From: Candidatus Rokuibacteriota bacterium
GTDB taxonomy: Bacteria > Methylomirabilota > Methylomirabilia > Rokubacteriales > CSP1-6
DNA length: 64,000 nucleotides
Direction of reading: 5' to 3'
Assembly: GCA_003220535.1 (NCBI GenBank)
Contig: QHSU01000081.1
Span: forward strand, 24,987-88,986
Shown here: piece by piece, positions 26,865 to 35,877 of the stretch
Position numbering within the stretch: position 1 is the stretch's first letter
How the letters are laid out: each line of letters begins with the position of its first letter
Translations under genes and position numbers: made by a program
Notes under the pieces: generated by a model
The model's database searches: none
Told to the model about the DNA's origin: nothing
What the model saw: the letters and a program-made list of their open reading frames with translations, nothing else

Positions 26865-27949
26865 TACCCGCCGGCCAGAACGAACGGCACGCCCGCGTTC
26901 TTCGCCACCGCCCGCAGCTGCTCCATCAGGTCGTCGGGCACGGGCACGCCGCTCTCGAGCCGCTCTCGCTTCGTCGCCCGCTCCGGGTCGCCCGCGACCA
27001 GCACGGGCTGATCGGCGTCGACGCGCTTGGCGTTGTGCAGCACGTCGATCACCTGGTCGAGGTCCTCCTCGAACTCACCGTCGTCGCGGAAGGCGCGCGG
27101 GTCGATCGCCATGAAGAAGTGGCCGATGTTGTGCGGGTCGGACGACTTCTGCGTCTGGTTGCGGATCGGCGAGAACGAAGCCCCGGCGAGCGTGCCGGCG
27201 AGGACGTGGACCATCACCGCCAGCCCATAGCCCTTGTGGCTGCCCGCTTCGCGCGAGCCGCCCAGGGGCGTGATGCCGCCGTCCCGATCGGTCACGTGCT
27301 GAAACCCCTTCGCCGAGTCGGTGACGACCTTGCCGTCGCCGTCGATGACCCATCCGGCCGGCAGCGGCTTGTGGTTCAGCTTGTAGACGCGGACCTTCCC
27401 GGCGGCAACGGTCGTGGTCGCCATGTCGAGCTCGAAGGGCGCATTGCGCCTGGCCGGCGCGGCGAACGCCAGCGGGTTCGTCCCCATGATCGGCTCTGCC
27501 GCGAAGGTCGGCACCATGGTCACGCCACGGGTGGCGGACGTCACCATGCCGATCACGCCGCGGTCGGCGGCGATCCTCGCGTAGCAGCCGGCGGCGCCGA
27601 AGTGATGCGAGTTGAACACCGCGACGACGCCGACGCCGGCGACGAGGCACTTGTCGACCGCCAGGTTCATCGCATAGGAGGCGGCCGGATGCCCGAGCGA
27701 CCGGTCGGCGTCGACGAGCGCGGTCGCCGCGGTTTCCCGCGCCTTCTTGAACAGGGGACGCATGTTGAGCCGGCCGTTGCGGAACTCCTGGTCATAGGTC
27801 GGCAGCATGCCGATGCCGTGCGAGTCGACCCCACGCAAATCGGTCTCGACCATCATGTCCGCGGTGGTCTCGGCGTGGGCGGAAGACATGCCCCAGGCCT
27901 GGAACACGGACACGAGCTGCCGGCGAATCTGCTGCGCGGGAACTCGCAT
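26864..27949 (-). CDS. Ldh-family (malate/L-sulfolactate/ureidoglycolate-type) NAD(P) dehydrogenase
   Basis: The 361-aa protein belongs to the type-2 malate/lactate dehydrogenase family, distinct from classical MDH/LDH. The markers are DLRGVDSHGIGMLP (H44 region), FNSHHFGAAGCYA with the active-site His near 117, GTNPLAFAAP and GSHKGYGLAVMV. It reduces 2-keto acids or oxidises 2-hydroxy acids with NAD(P). It sits inside the molybdenum-hydroxylase operon, so a role in processing a hydroxylated or ring-opened product is reasonable. The exact substrate is unknown. Confidence 0.9.
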   Translation of the reverse strand: MRVPAQQIRRQLVSVFQAWGMSSAHAETTADMMVETDLRGVDSHGIGMLPTYDQEFRNGRLNMRPLFKKARETAATALVDADRSLGHPAASYAMNLAVDKCLVAGVGVVAVFNSHHFGAAGCYARIAADRGVIGMVTSATRGVTMVPTFAAEPIMGTNPLAFAAPARRNAPFELDMATTTVAAGKVRVYKLNHKPLPAGWVIDGDGKVVTDSAKGFQHVTDRDGGITPLGGSREAGSHKGYGLAVMVHVLAGTLAGASFSPIRNQTQKSSDPHNIGHFFMAIDPRAFRDDGEFEEDLDQVIDVLHNAKRVDADQPVLVAGDPERATKRERLESGVPVPDDLMEQLRAVAKNAGVPFVLAGG

Positions 27950-27976
27950 GGTTCGCTCCCCGGATAGAGGTGGCCG

Positions 27977-28726
27977 TCACCCGCGGCCCACGAACGGCAT
28001 CTTGTTCGCCATCACCGTCATGAACAGGACGTTCGCGTCGAGCGGCATCCCGGCCATGCAGAGCACGGCGTTCGCGACGTTCTCTACGTCCATCGTCGGC
28101 TCGACGGCGACGGTGCCGTTCGGCTGCGGAACGCCTTTGGCCATCCGCTCCGTCATCGGGGTCGCCGCGTTGCCGATGTCGATCTGGCCGCAGGCGATGT
28201 CGTACTTCCGCCCGTCGAGCGACGTCGCCTTGGTGAGCCCGGTGATCGCGTGCTTGGTCGAGGTGTACGGCGCCGAGTTGGGCCGCGGCGTGTGGGCCGA
28301 GATGGAGCCGTTGTTGATGATCCGCCCGCCCCGAGGGTCCTGGCTCTTCATGATCTTGAAGGCTTCCTGCGTACAGAGGAACGAGCCCGTGAGGTTGGTG
28401 TCCACCACGGCTTTCCACTGCTCGACGCTCAGGTCCTCGAGTAACCCCGCCGCGCCGATCCCGGCGTTGTTGAACAGGAGGTCCAGGCGACCGAACGCGT
28501 TCTTGGTTTGCGCGAAGAGGGTGCGGATGGCCTCGGGATCACGCACGTCGGTGGGAACGACCAGCGCCCGGGAGCGCGCGGAGCCCGCCTCGCCCACCAC
28601 CTGCTCCAGGGCGTCCTTGCGCCGTCCGGCCAGCGCGACCTGGTACCCCTCCTTCAGCAGCGCGAGCGCCACCGCCTTGCCGACACCGCTCCCGGCGCCC
28701 GTCACGATCGCAACCTTGTTGGCCAT
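27977..28726 (-). CDS. Short-chain dehydrogenase/reductase
   Basis: The 249-aa classical SDR has TGAGSGVGKA for NAD(P) binding, NNAG at about 90, a serine in NNGSISAH and the catalytic YTSTK, all intact, in contrast to the broken SDR at the other end of the operon. The loop AGRRKD favours NADP. It appears to be the first gene of the minus-strand operon, 27 bp before the Ldh gene. The substrate is unknown. Confidence 0.9.
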   Translation of the reverse strand: MANKVAIVTGAGSGVGKAVALALLKEGYQVALAGRRKDALEQVVGEAGSARSRALVVPTDVRDPEAIRTLFAQTKNAFGRLDLLFNNAGIGAAGLLEDLSVEQWKAVVDTNLTGSFLCTQEAFKIMKSQDPRGGRIINNGSISAHTPRPNSAPYTSTKHAITGLTKATSLDGRKYDIACGQIDIGNAATPMTERMAKGVPQPNGTVAVEPTMDVENVANAVLCMAGMPLDANVLFMTVMANKMPFVGRG

Positions 28727-28881
28727 GGTCAGTCTCCTGATGGCGTGGTAAACGTCGCCGACAGCCTACCACCGATGCGGCGGCTTCTGGAGGGGCTCGA
28801 GGCCGCCCGCGCGGTTCTGCTCGACGACCGGTGAGGTCCGCGGCATGATGTGGCGGCGCCCCCGGCGCCCTGGGAGGTCGG

Positions 28882-29727
28882 ATGGGTCGGATCGTGTACG
28901 CGGCCGCAATGTCGCACGTACTCTACCCCGACTACTATGGTGAAAACGTCGGGCCGCACGGCCGACGCATGGTCGAGGCGCTGATCGACGTCGTGCGCGC
29001 CATGGGACGCACGCTCGCAGCCGCCGCGCCCGACGCGCTGGTCGTGATCGCCGACGACCACCTGAACGTGTTCTCGTTCGACGCGGTGCCCGCTCTTTGT
29101 GTCCGCATCGGGCGGTCCGTGAGCCGCATGGTGCAGGACGACGCGATCGAGTTCGACCGGGCCCTCGAGGGCCTGCCCGAGCGGTACCCGGTCCACGAGG
29201 ACCTGGCGAACAGTATCCTGGAAAAGGGACTTCAATCCGGGTTCGACTTCGCGGCGTCGTGGTCGGCGCCGCTCGACCACGCGTTCCTGAGCCCCGTGTC
29301 CACTCTGTACGGCGATCGACCAGTGCCGCCGCTCGTGCCCTTTTGGGTCAACTGCTTCGTGGCCCCGCAGCCGACGGCTCAGCGCTGCTTCGCTGCCGGG
29401 TGCCACATCGCGCGGGTGGTGACCGAAGGCCCGTGGAAAGTCGGCGTCATCGCCACCGGGGGCCTCAGCCACTTCCCCGAGCTCTCGCTCGCGCGCGTGG
29501 GCCAGTCGGACGTCGCCTTCGACCGGCGCGTCGTCGGATGGATGGAGGCGGGAGACACCGAGCCCTTGACCGCGCTCACGGCGAAGGAGCTCCACGAGAG
29601 CGGCTCGCACGAGCTCCTGAACTGGCTCGTTCTCCTGGGCGCAGTGAGCCCCGCGCGTGCCCGCGTGCGCTTCTTCGGCGAGATGGGGAGGATCGACCTC
29701 GCCGCCCTCGAGTGGGGCGTCGCGTGA
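28882..29727 (+). CDS. Class III extradiol ring-cleavage dioxygenase, LigB-type catalytic subunit
   Basis: The 281-aa LigB-fold protein likely opens a catechol-type ring using Fe(II) and O2. Probable iron ligands are H12 (AMSHVLYP), H60 (DDHLNVF) and E244 (SHELLNW), matching His12/His61/Glu242 of LigB as I recall them. GGLSHFPEL holds the second-sphere His. The ATG follows GGGAGG. The next gene encodes a LigA-type small subunit with a GTGA overlap, so a heteromeric LigAB enzyme is expected. The substrate could be protocatechuate or a related catechol. Confidence 0.9.
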   Translation: MGRIVYAAAMSHVLYPDYYGENVGPHGRRMVEALIDVVRAMGRTLAAAAPDALVVIADDHLNVFSFDAVPALCVRIGRSVSRMVQDDAIEFDRALEGLPERYPVHEDLANSILEKGLQSGFDFAASWSAPLDHAFLSPVSTLYGDRPVPPLVPFWVNCFVAPQPTAQRCFAAGCHIARVVTEGPWKVGVIATGGLSHFPELSLARVGQSDVAFDRRVVGWMEAGDTEPLTALTAKELHESGSHELLNWLVLLGAVSPARARVRFFGEMGRIDLAALEWGVA

Positions 29728-29939
29728 GCCGCTACGAGACGAACGTCGTCCTCTATCGCCTGAAAAAGGACGCGGCCTTCCGCGATCGCTTCCGCGCCGA
29801 CCCGCGGCAGGCGCTCGCCGACGTCGACCTCACCGACGAGGAGCGCGAGGCGTTCGTCCGGTGGGATGCTCGCGCGCTGAACGAGCTGGGTGGCTCGCTT
29901 CACCTGCTGCTCTCGATCCCCGGCCTCGGCGGTCACTGA
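29724..29939 (+). CDS. LigA-type small subunit of extradiol dioxygenase
   Basis: The 71-aa helical protein begins VSRYETNVVLYRLKKDAAFR and continues through DPRQALADVDLTDEEREAF. This matches the LigA domain (L-x-K-D...F...D-P...AL...L-T-x-E-E) that caps the LigB active site. It starts at a GTG overlapping the LigB-type stop. It is shorter than protocatechuate 4,5-dioxygenase LigA, which is normal for stand-alone LigA domains. Confidence 0.88.
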   Translation: MSRYETNVVLYRLKKDAAFRDRFRADPRQALADVDLTDEEREAFVRWDARALNELGGSLHLLLSIPGLGGH

Positions 29940-29956
29940 CGGTCTGGAAAGCTGCC

Positions 29957-29971
29957 ACGGGCCCTGCCCGT
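29957..29971. terminator. Hairpin between convergent ligA-like and HNH genes
   Basis: ACGGGC-CCT-GCCCGT forms a perfect 6-bp GC-rich stem with a 3-nt loop in the 32-bp gap between two convergent genes. It could terminate in both directions. No T-run is present. Confidence 0.35.
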
Positions 29972-31261
29972 CTACCGCGCCAACGGGTGCAAGACGTCGA
30001 TCGCCCAGCCGACGTTCAGGTGCTCCCCCAGCCAACCCGGGGTGGCGGTCCGCCCGTGCAGGACAAGCCCCTCCGCATCGTTCAGCGTCCGCAGCACTCT
30101 TACGGGATCGTCTGGCACCTTGGGCGGTGGCGGGACGTCCGGCAGAACGCGGCCGTCCGGGCGGCGGAACCGAAGCTCGCCATCCGGCTCTCGTTCGAGC
30201 TGGTAACCCTCCTCGTGGACGGCCCGATGGTGCCGGCGACAGAGCATCGCGAGATTTGAGAGCGTCGTAGGGCCCCTTTGGGCCCAGTGGCGGATGTGAT
30301 GGCCCTGGCCGAACCGGACTCCGCACCCCGGGAAGCGGCAGCCGCGGTCTCGGTGGTGCAGCGCCCTCCGTAACGCCGGAGGAATCGTGCGAGTTCGGGC
30401 CGCGACCTCTACGACACGGCCGTCGCGGCCGTGCTGCATCACCACTCGGCTCGCGTCGCACGCCAGGCGCCGCGACGTTTCCGCGGAAACGTGCACGCCG
30501 TCCTCGAGGACGGACTGGCCGGGAGCGTCGGGGTCAGCTAGCACGGGCGCGTCTACGTGGACCACGACCTGGTCGCGTTCTCCCGGGGCGCCGGGATCGA
30601 TACCGTGGTGGAGCGCCGTTTCGGCGACGAGGGCCAGCGCGTCCGCCTGCTGCTGCTCGATGGGGGGCGTTTCCTCGTCCACCAGGCTGGCGAACGTCTG
30701 CCGCGCCTGCTGATACAAGGTCTCGCGGGCCGCGGTCAGGGCCTGCACAAGCACGGCGCCGACCTCCGGCGCCAGCCGCCCGCGGATGATCACCATACCG
30801 TCTTCATCCTGATACACGCGGAGCGAGCGGCTTTGGTGGCGGTGGGCGGTTTCGCGCGCCTCGGCGATCCGGTCCACCCGGCGCCAGCCGCGGACGATGC
30901 GCTCGACGTGGCAGGCGGTGCCGGCTCGGCCCACGGCGAGCAAGCGCTCTTCCGTCTCCGGTGTCGCCACGCGGGTCAGTGCGCGCACCTTGGCGTACGA
31001 GAGCTCCCCGCGGGCGAGCGCCTGGGCCAGCCGCGGTAGCGTTTCCAGAGCACGCGCGACGCGGACGCGCTCTCGGGCCGCGCCGAGGTCGAGCCCCACG
31101 CGCCAGCTCAGCCAGGCGGCGCACGAGCTGAATCCCGAGTTCCAGCCCCCGCGGGCGTCGAACTCGCGGATGAGATCGAGGAGACGGGCGGTCGCGGCTT
31201 CGAGGTGGACCGACAGCTCGGCGATCTCGTCACCCAATCGGTCCAGCGAGAGCATTTCCAT
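29972..31261 (-). CDS. DUF222 domain HNH endonuclease-like protein
   Basis: The 429-aa protein has an N-terminal DUF222-type helical domain (for example ARERVRVARALETLPRLAQAL, then LSYAKVRALTRVATP) and a C-terminal HNH nuclease motif. The motif runs from RGCRFPGCGVRFGQGHHI to LCRRHHRAVHEEGY, with zinc cysteines and paired histidines. Such proteins are often multicopy and dispersed in actinobacteria and soil bacteria; their role is unclear, possibly linked to mobile DNA. The ATG at 31261 is fixed by a GGAAGGGGGA site. I saw no transposon ends around it. Confidence 0.88.
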   Translation of the reverse strand: MEMLSLDRLGDEIAELSVHLEAATARLLDLIREFDARGGWNSGFSSCAAWLSWRVGLDLGAARERVRVARALETLPRLAQALARGELSYAKVRALTRVATPETEERLLAVGRAGTACHVERIVRGWRRVDRIAEARETAHRHQSRSLRVYQDEDGMVIIRGRLAPEVGAVLVQALTAARETLYQQARQTFASLVDEETPPIEQQQADALALVAETALHHGIDPGAPGERDQVVVHVDAPVLADPDAPGQSVLEDGVHVSAETSRRLACDASRVVMQHGRDGRVVEVAARTRTIPPALRRALHHRDRGCRFPGCGVRFGQGHHIRHWAQRGPTTLSNLAMLCRRHHRAVHEEGYQLEREPDGELRFRRPDGRVLPDVPPPPKVPDDPVRVLRTLNDAEGLVLHGRTATPGWLGEHLNVGWAIDVLHPLAR

Positions 31262-31520
31262 GACGAGTCCCCCTTCCGCTGGGGCGACTCTACACCCGAC
31301 TTTCGGAGCCACTTGGGAGGCACGACCAGGGGCGATCGCGGCACGATCGACGTTTTTTCGACGAACGCAGCTGCGATGGCATCTCGGGCCCTACTGTGGA
31401 CTTCTGAGGCGATGCTCATCGAGTGCTGCCGCGACGCCGCAACTACCCATACCGGAAGCTGTCAAGCGGAAATCGCAGGGGACCGTATCTGAAATCAGAC
31501 GCTGAACCAATGATCTTCGA

Positions 31521-32690
31521 CTAGAGCTCGCGCAGCGCGACCGCGATGCGCGCGCGCGAGGCGCGGATGGCGGGCGGCACGCCGCCCACGAGCCCCATCA
31601 GCAGCGCAAACACGAGTCCCCAGGCTAGCAGAAGTGGCGTGACCCGGAACGCGAACGCCAGGTGGGAAAACGTCTGCCAGTTGATGGTGCCTGTGGTGAG
31701 ACCATTCAGTGGCAAGACGGCCACGCAGCCCAGCAGCCCGCCGACGAGCGCGATGCAGAGCGCCTCGACGACGAAAGAGAGGACGACACTCCCGCTCCCG
31801 AAGCCCAGCGCGCGCAAGGTCGCGATCTCCCGCGAGCGCTCGGCGACCGCCGAGTACATCGTGTTCAGCGCACCGAAGACCGCGCCGATGCCCATGACGA
31901 CGGCCACGATCGTGCCCAGAACCGTGATCAGTGTGGTCAGCTGCCGCGACTGCTTCGCGTAATAGTCGACCTCGCGGTCGATCTGCACGGTCACGCGGGG
32001 ATCGGCGGTCAGCGCATCCTTGAACCCGGTGAGCGCGTCGGGGGACGCCAGGCGCGCCGTGGCGGACTGGAACATGTTCTGGGGGCGCTGGTACACCTGC
32101 CGGAGCACGCTGAAGTCGCACCAGAGCTCGGAGTCGTACGCGCTGCCGCCGCTATCGAACACGCCCACCACGGTCCAGGTGCCACCGCCGAATCGGACGG
32201 TCTTGCCCAGCTCGAGGCCCACGTAGCTCGCCGCCACGTTTCGCCCGACCAGGAGCTCCGTCAGCCCGGGCTGAAAGACGCGGCCGGCGACGATCTTCAC
32301 CGTCGGTCGGACGGCGAGCGCCTTCGGGGAGACGCCGCGCACCTGAGCGTTGCCCTCGGTGTCGCGGCCCCTCAGGGGGAACGAGGCGATCACGACGACC
32401 TCGGGGCTCACCAGCGGGCCGGTGCTCGCCCGCTCGACGCCGGGTGAGTCTTCGATGACCCGCACCTGATCGAGCGTGACGCTGCTGTCCATCTCCGAGG
32501 TGGCGCCGGCGCGTCGGACGATCGCGTTGCTGGCGGAGCCGGAGGCCACCAGCGTGGCCTCGAAGCCGCGCGCGAGCGAAAGCATGGCCACGAACACGCC
32601 CACCGTGCCCGCGATGCCCAGCACGGCCACCACCGTCGAGGTCCAGCGCGCCCGGAGACTGCGGACGTTGTAGACGAGGGGAATCGCCAC
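31521..32690 (-). CDS. MacB/FtsX-type ABC transporter permease (second)
   Basis: The 389-aa permease has one N-terminal helix (about 18-42), a large periplasmic domain (about 43-255) and three C-terminal helices. The FtsX-domain signature SAVAERSREIATLRALGFGSG links the helices. It forms the exporter with the neighbouring permease, ATPase and membrane-fusion protein, all on the same strand. The gap above it (31262-31520) carries only the HNH upstream region and a TCTGAAATCAGA palindrome near 31490. The substrate is unknown; macrolides, peptides or lipoproteins are known for the family. Confidence 0.9.
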   Translation of the reverse strand: MAIPLVYNVRSLRARWTSTVVAVLGIAGTVGVFVAMLSLARGFEATLVASGSASNAIVRRAGATSEMDSSVTLDQVRVIEDSPGVERASTGPLVSPEVVVIASFPLRGRDTEGNAQVRGVSPKALAVRPTVKIVAGRVFQPGLTELLVGRNVAASYVGLELGKTVRFGGGTWTVVGVFDSGGSAYDSELWCDFSVLRQVYQRPQNMFQSATARLASPDALTGFKDALTADPRVTVQIDREVDYYAKQSRQLTTLITVLGTIVAVVMGIGAVFGALNTMYSAVAERSREIATLRALGFGSGSVVLSFVVEALCIALVGGLLGCVAVLPLNGLTTGTINWQTFSHLAFAFRVTPLLLAWGLVFALLMGLVGGVPPAIRASRARIAVALREL

Positions 32691-32691
32691 G

Positions 32692-33831
32692 TCAGATCCG
32701 CCTGAGCGCGTCGACGACCCGGAGCCGACTGGCCGAGAGGGCCGGGAGGATGCCCGCCATCAATCCCACCACGAGCGCCAGCGCCAACCCGCTGAGGATC
32801 GCGCTCCCGGGCAGGTAGAAGAACGGGAGCAGGCCGCCGGTCGGGTCGCCGCGGAGCGTGAAGAGCTTGGCCAGGCCGAGGCCGACGGCGCCGCCGATTC
32901 CCGCCACGACGATCGTCTCCGCGATGACCAGCGCCAGCACGAAGGCGTCCGAGAATCCCACCGCTTTGAGCACCGCGAGCTCCCGCGTGCGCTCGCGCAC
33001 GGCGATGGCCATCGTGTTGCCGGTCACCAGCAAGAGCGTGAAGAACACGACGCTCCCGATGCTCATGATCAGGAGCTGGATATTACCCATCTGCTTGACG
33101 AAGGACGCGGCGAAGGCCTTCTCGGTGTCGGTCTTGGTCTCGGCCGGCGAGTTCGCGAACTGCTCGTCGATCACCTTCACCAGACGTACGGCGTCGTCGG
33201 GGTTGGCGATGCGGATCGTGTACCAGCCCACCTGGCCTTTCCCGAACGTCTTGCGCTCGTCCAGGTAGTCCCACCGGAACCAGAACTGCGTGGTGTCGTC
33301 TTGCACTCTCTTTCCCCGATAGATGCCGCGAATATTGAACTCCCAGTTCCCGGGAAAGATCGTGCCCTTGACCGGAACGCGATCCCCGATCTTCCACTTG
33401 AATCGCTCGGCCAGGGCCTCGCCCACGACCGCGCCTTCCCGATCGCCGAGGAACGCCTGCCACTCCGCGTCGGAAATGACGAACTCGGGATACATCTGCC
33501 GATAGCTCTCGCGATCGATCGCGAACTGCGGAAAGAAGTTGCGCTCGTCCTGATAGACGCCGCCGAACCAGTTGGCGAACGTCACCTGCGTCACGCCCGC
33601 GATGCGGGCCAGCCGGTCGCGGTAGGCCAGCGGCAGGGGCTGGATGATCGAGACGCGATTCAAGACCACCAACCGGTCGACACCGGCCACGTCCACCCCC
33701 TGCTGGAACGCGCCGTCGACGACCGCCAGGATGCCGAAGAGAAAGAGGGCGACCGCGAAGGAGCCCGCCGTCAGGGCCGTACGGGTCTTCTTCCGGAACA
33801 GGTTGCTCAGGACGAGATGCAGGTACTTCAC
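32692..33831 (-). CDS. MacB/FtsX-type ABC transporter permease (first)
   Basis: This 379-aa paralogue of the adjacent permease shares its topology: an N-terminal helix (LTAGSFAVALFLFGILAVVDG), a periplasmic domain and three C-terminal helices with REPRELAVLKAVGF-like signature residues (AVRERTRELAVLKAVGFSD). It ends 1 bp before the second permease starts, and its start overlaps the ATPase gene by 4 bp. The pair probably forms a heterodimeric permease. Confidence 0.9.
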   Translation of the reverse strand: MKYLHLVLSNLFRKKTRTALTAGSFAVALFLFGILAVVDGAFQQGVDVAGVDRLVVLNRVSIIQPLPLAYRDRLARIAGVTQVTFANWFGGVYQDERNFFPQFAIDRESYRQMYPEFVISDAEWQAFLGDREGAVVGEALAERFKWKIGDRVPVKGTIFPGNWEFNIRGIYRGKRVQDDTTQFWFRWDYLDERKTFGKGQVGWYTIRIANPDDAVRLVKVIDEQFANSPAETKTDTEKAFAASFVKQMGNIQLLIMSIGSVVFFTLLLVTGNTMAIAVRERTRELAVLKAVGFSDAFVLALVIAETIVVAGIGGAVGLGLAKLFTLRGDPTGGLLPFFYLPGSAILSGLALALVVGLMAGILPALSASRLRVVDALRRI

Positions 33832-34553
33832 CGAGCCCGGCCCGCCGTGACGGTGTCCACGAGCACGCCCTTCTCCAGATGCAGGACGACGCGCGCGCGC
33901 TCCGCGGCCAGCGGGTCGTGGGTGACCATGAGTACGGTCTTGCCGTGCTCCCGGACGAGGCGGTCGACGAGCTCCAGGACCTCATCGGCGCTCTTCCGGT
34001 CGAGATCGCCCGTCGGCTCGTCGCAGAGCAGAAACGTCGGATCGGCCACGATGGCCCGCGCGATCCCGACCCGCTGCTCCTGCCCTCCGGAGAGCTGACG
34101 CGGGTAGTGATGCATGCGGTCGCCCAGACCGACGACCGCCAGAGCGGTCTCCACGTGCCGTCGGCGGTCGGCCTTGGCCAGATTGGTCAGCAGCAGTGGC
34201 AGCTCGACGTTCTGGAAGGCGGTCAGCACGGGAATCAGGTTGTACATCTGGAAGACGAATCCCACGTGGCGCGCGCGCCACGTCGTCAGCTTGCGCGCCG
34301 ACATCCGCGTGATCTCGTCGCCTGCCACCGTGACGCTCCCGACGGACGGCACGTCCAGCCCCCCGAGCAGGTTGAGGAGCGTGGTCTTGCCAGACCCGCT
34401 CGGGCCCATGAACGCGACGAAGTCGCCGGCGTCGACGTCGAGATTCAGCCCTTGGAGCACATGGATCTCTTCGCCGCCTCGCCGATACGTTTTGCCGAGC
34501 CCGCGCGCCCGGATCAGGCTGTTGCCGTCTCCGCGACCATCGATCCTGACCAT
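33828..34553 (-). CDS. MacB/LolD-type ABC transporter ATPase
   Basis: The 241-aa ATPase has Walker A GPSGSGKTT (50-58), a Q-loop in FVFQMYNLIPVLTA, the signature LSGGQEQRVGIARAI and Walker B FLLCDEPTGDLD. The wording of the Q-loop and signature is typical of the LolD/MacB/FtsE branch. It energises the two downstream permeases, and it starts 8 bp after the adaptor gene ends. Confidence 0.95.
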   Translation of the reverse strand: MVRIDGRGDGNSLIRARGLGKTYRRGGEEIHVLQGLNLDVDAGDFVAFMGPSGSGKTTLLNLLGGLDVPSVGSVTVAGDEITRMSARKLTTWRARHVGFVFQMYNLIPVLTAFQNVELPLLLTNLAKADRRRHVETALAVVGLGDRMHHYPRQLSGGQEQRVGIARAIVADPTFLLCDEPTGDLDRKSADEVLELVDRLVREHGKTVLMVTHDPLAAERARVVLHLEKGVLVDTVTAGRAR

Positions 34554-34561
34554 CTCGCTCC

Positions 34562-35797
34562 TTATCGCTTCACGCGCACGGCCTGGCCGTCGCGCAGCTC
34601 CTTCACTCCCGTGGTGACGACCTGTTCCCCGTCGGACAGGCCCGCGATCACCTCGCGCTCGTTGCCGCGCGCCTGCCCCAGGCGAACCACGCGGCGTTCC
34701 ACGCGTCCCTCGCGGTGCACGAAGACCGCCGCGGTGTCGCCCTCCTCCAGCAGCGCGGTCCGCTGGACCAGGACGCGGCCGGCGGTGGCCGGCGCGGCGC
34801 GCTCTTCGCCGAGGAACGTGACCTTCACGCCCATGTCAGGAAGGATGCGGGGATCGAGCCGATCGAATGTCGCGCGTACCTTGACCGTCGCCTTCTGTCG
34901 GTCGGCCGTCGGGATCACGGTGCGCACCTTGGCCGGGACCTGCCAGTCCGGGTACGCGTCGAGCACGGCCGTGACGGGCTGCCCCGCCTTCACCCTCGCG
35001 ATGTACGACTCGTTCACGTCCACTTCGATCTCCAGCGAGGCCATGTCGACGATGGTCGCGATGCCTGTCCGCGTGAAGCCCCCGCCGGCGGACACCGGCG
35101 AGACCATCTCGCCGCGCTGCGCGTCCTTCGAGACCACGATGCCTCCGAAGGGCGCCCGCACCGTGCAGTTGTCGAGGTCTTGTTGCGCGACCTTGACGCG
35201 GGCCTCGGCGGCGCCGACCTGCTCGCGGGCAAGCGCAATCCGCGCCCTGAAGCTGTCCACGGCCATGCGCGCTTGATCGCGGGCCTGCTCGGCCACGAGC
35301 CGGCGATCCCACAGCTCCTCGACGCGTCGCAGCTCGCGTTCGGCGTTCTCGAGGTTGACGCGCAAGTCGCCGAGCGTCGCCGCGATGGCGTCGCGCTCGG
35401 CCATGGCCGAGACCAGCCGGGCCCGCGCGTCGGAATCGTCGAGCCGGGCCAGGACCTGCCCCGGCTCGACCTGCATGCCTTCGTCGACGAAGATCTCGTT
35501 GACCCGCGCCGTGATCTTGGCGGCGATGGTCGCCCGCTGACGGGGCGTGACGTACCCGCTCGCGTTCAGCAGAGCGGCCCGGCCGCCCTTGTCCGCGCGC
35601 ACGGTCGTCAGCTCCACTTCGGGCGCTTTTTCTCGAAACGCGAAGAACAGCCCCGCCGCGACGAGAAGCAACACGACGAGCCCCACGGCGAGCGCACGCC
35701 ATGCCAGCCGCTTGGGCCCACGCCGTGCACGCTCGTCGATCCTGAGGGCCGAGAGATCAGGGCCTCGAGGATGTTCCGTCACTGGTCCGTCCGACAT
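34562..35797 (-). CDS. HlyD/MacA-type periplasmic adaptor (membrane fusion protein)
   Basis: The 411-aa adaptor has a cytosolic N-tail, one membrane anchor (WRALAVGLVVLLLVAAGLFFAF, about 33-54), a barrel-sandwich split by an alpha-helical hairpin (about 110-215, rich in ERELRRVEELWDRRLVAEQA-type heptads), and beta-barrel domains. The second half of the lipoyl region is at DNCTVRAPFGGIVVSKDA. It links the MacB-like complex to an outer-membrane channel, none of which is encoded nearby. It is the first gene of the exporter operon. Confidence 0.92.
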   Translation of the reverse strand: MSDGPVTEHPRGPDLSALRIDERARRGPKRLAWRALAVGLVVLLLVAAGLFFAFREKAPEVELTTVRADKGGRAALLNASGYVTPRQRATIAAKITARVNEIFVDEGMQVEPGQVLARLDDSDARARLVSAMAERDAIAATLGDLRVNLENAERELRRVEELWDRRLVAEQARDQARMAVDSFRARIALAREQVGAAEARVKVAQQDLDNCTVRAPFGGIVVSKDAQRGEMVSPVSAGGGFTRTGIATIVDMASLEIEVDVNESYIARVKAGQPVTAVLDAYPDWQVPAKVRTVIPTADRQKATVKVRATFDRLDPRILPDMGVKVTFLGEERAAPATAGRVLVQRTALLEEGDTAAVFVHREGRVERRVVRLGQARGNEREVIAGLSDGEQVVTTGVKELRDGQAVRVKR

Positions 35798-35877
35798 CTC
35801 GCGTTCTCGATTGTGGTGTCTGTCCGAAGGAAGGGGCGGGAGACCGCTCGCCAGCGCCCGCCTCGTTCGAGTATAGC

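Noticed and set aside
24630..27011. A 793-codon plus-strand frame opposite large subunit 2
   Set aside because: The composition is Arg/Asp/Val low-complexity and it lies antisense to a well-supported enzyme.
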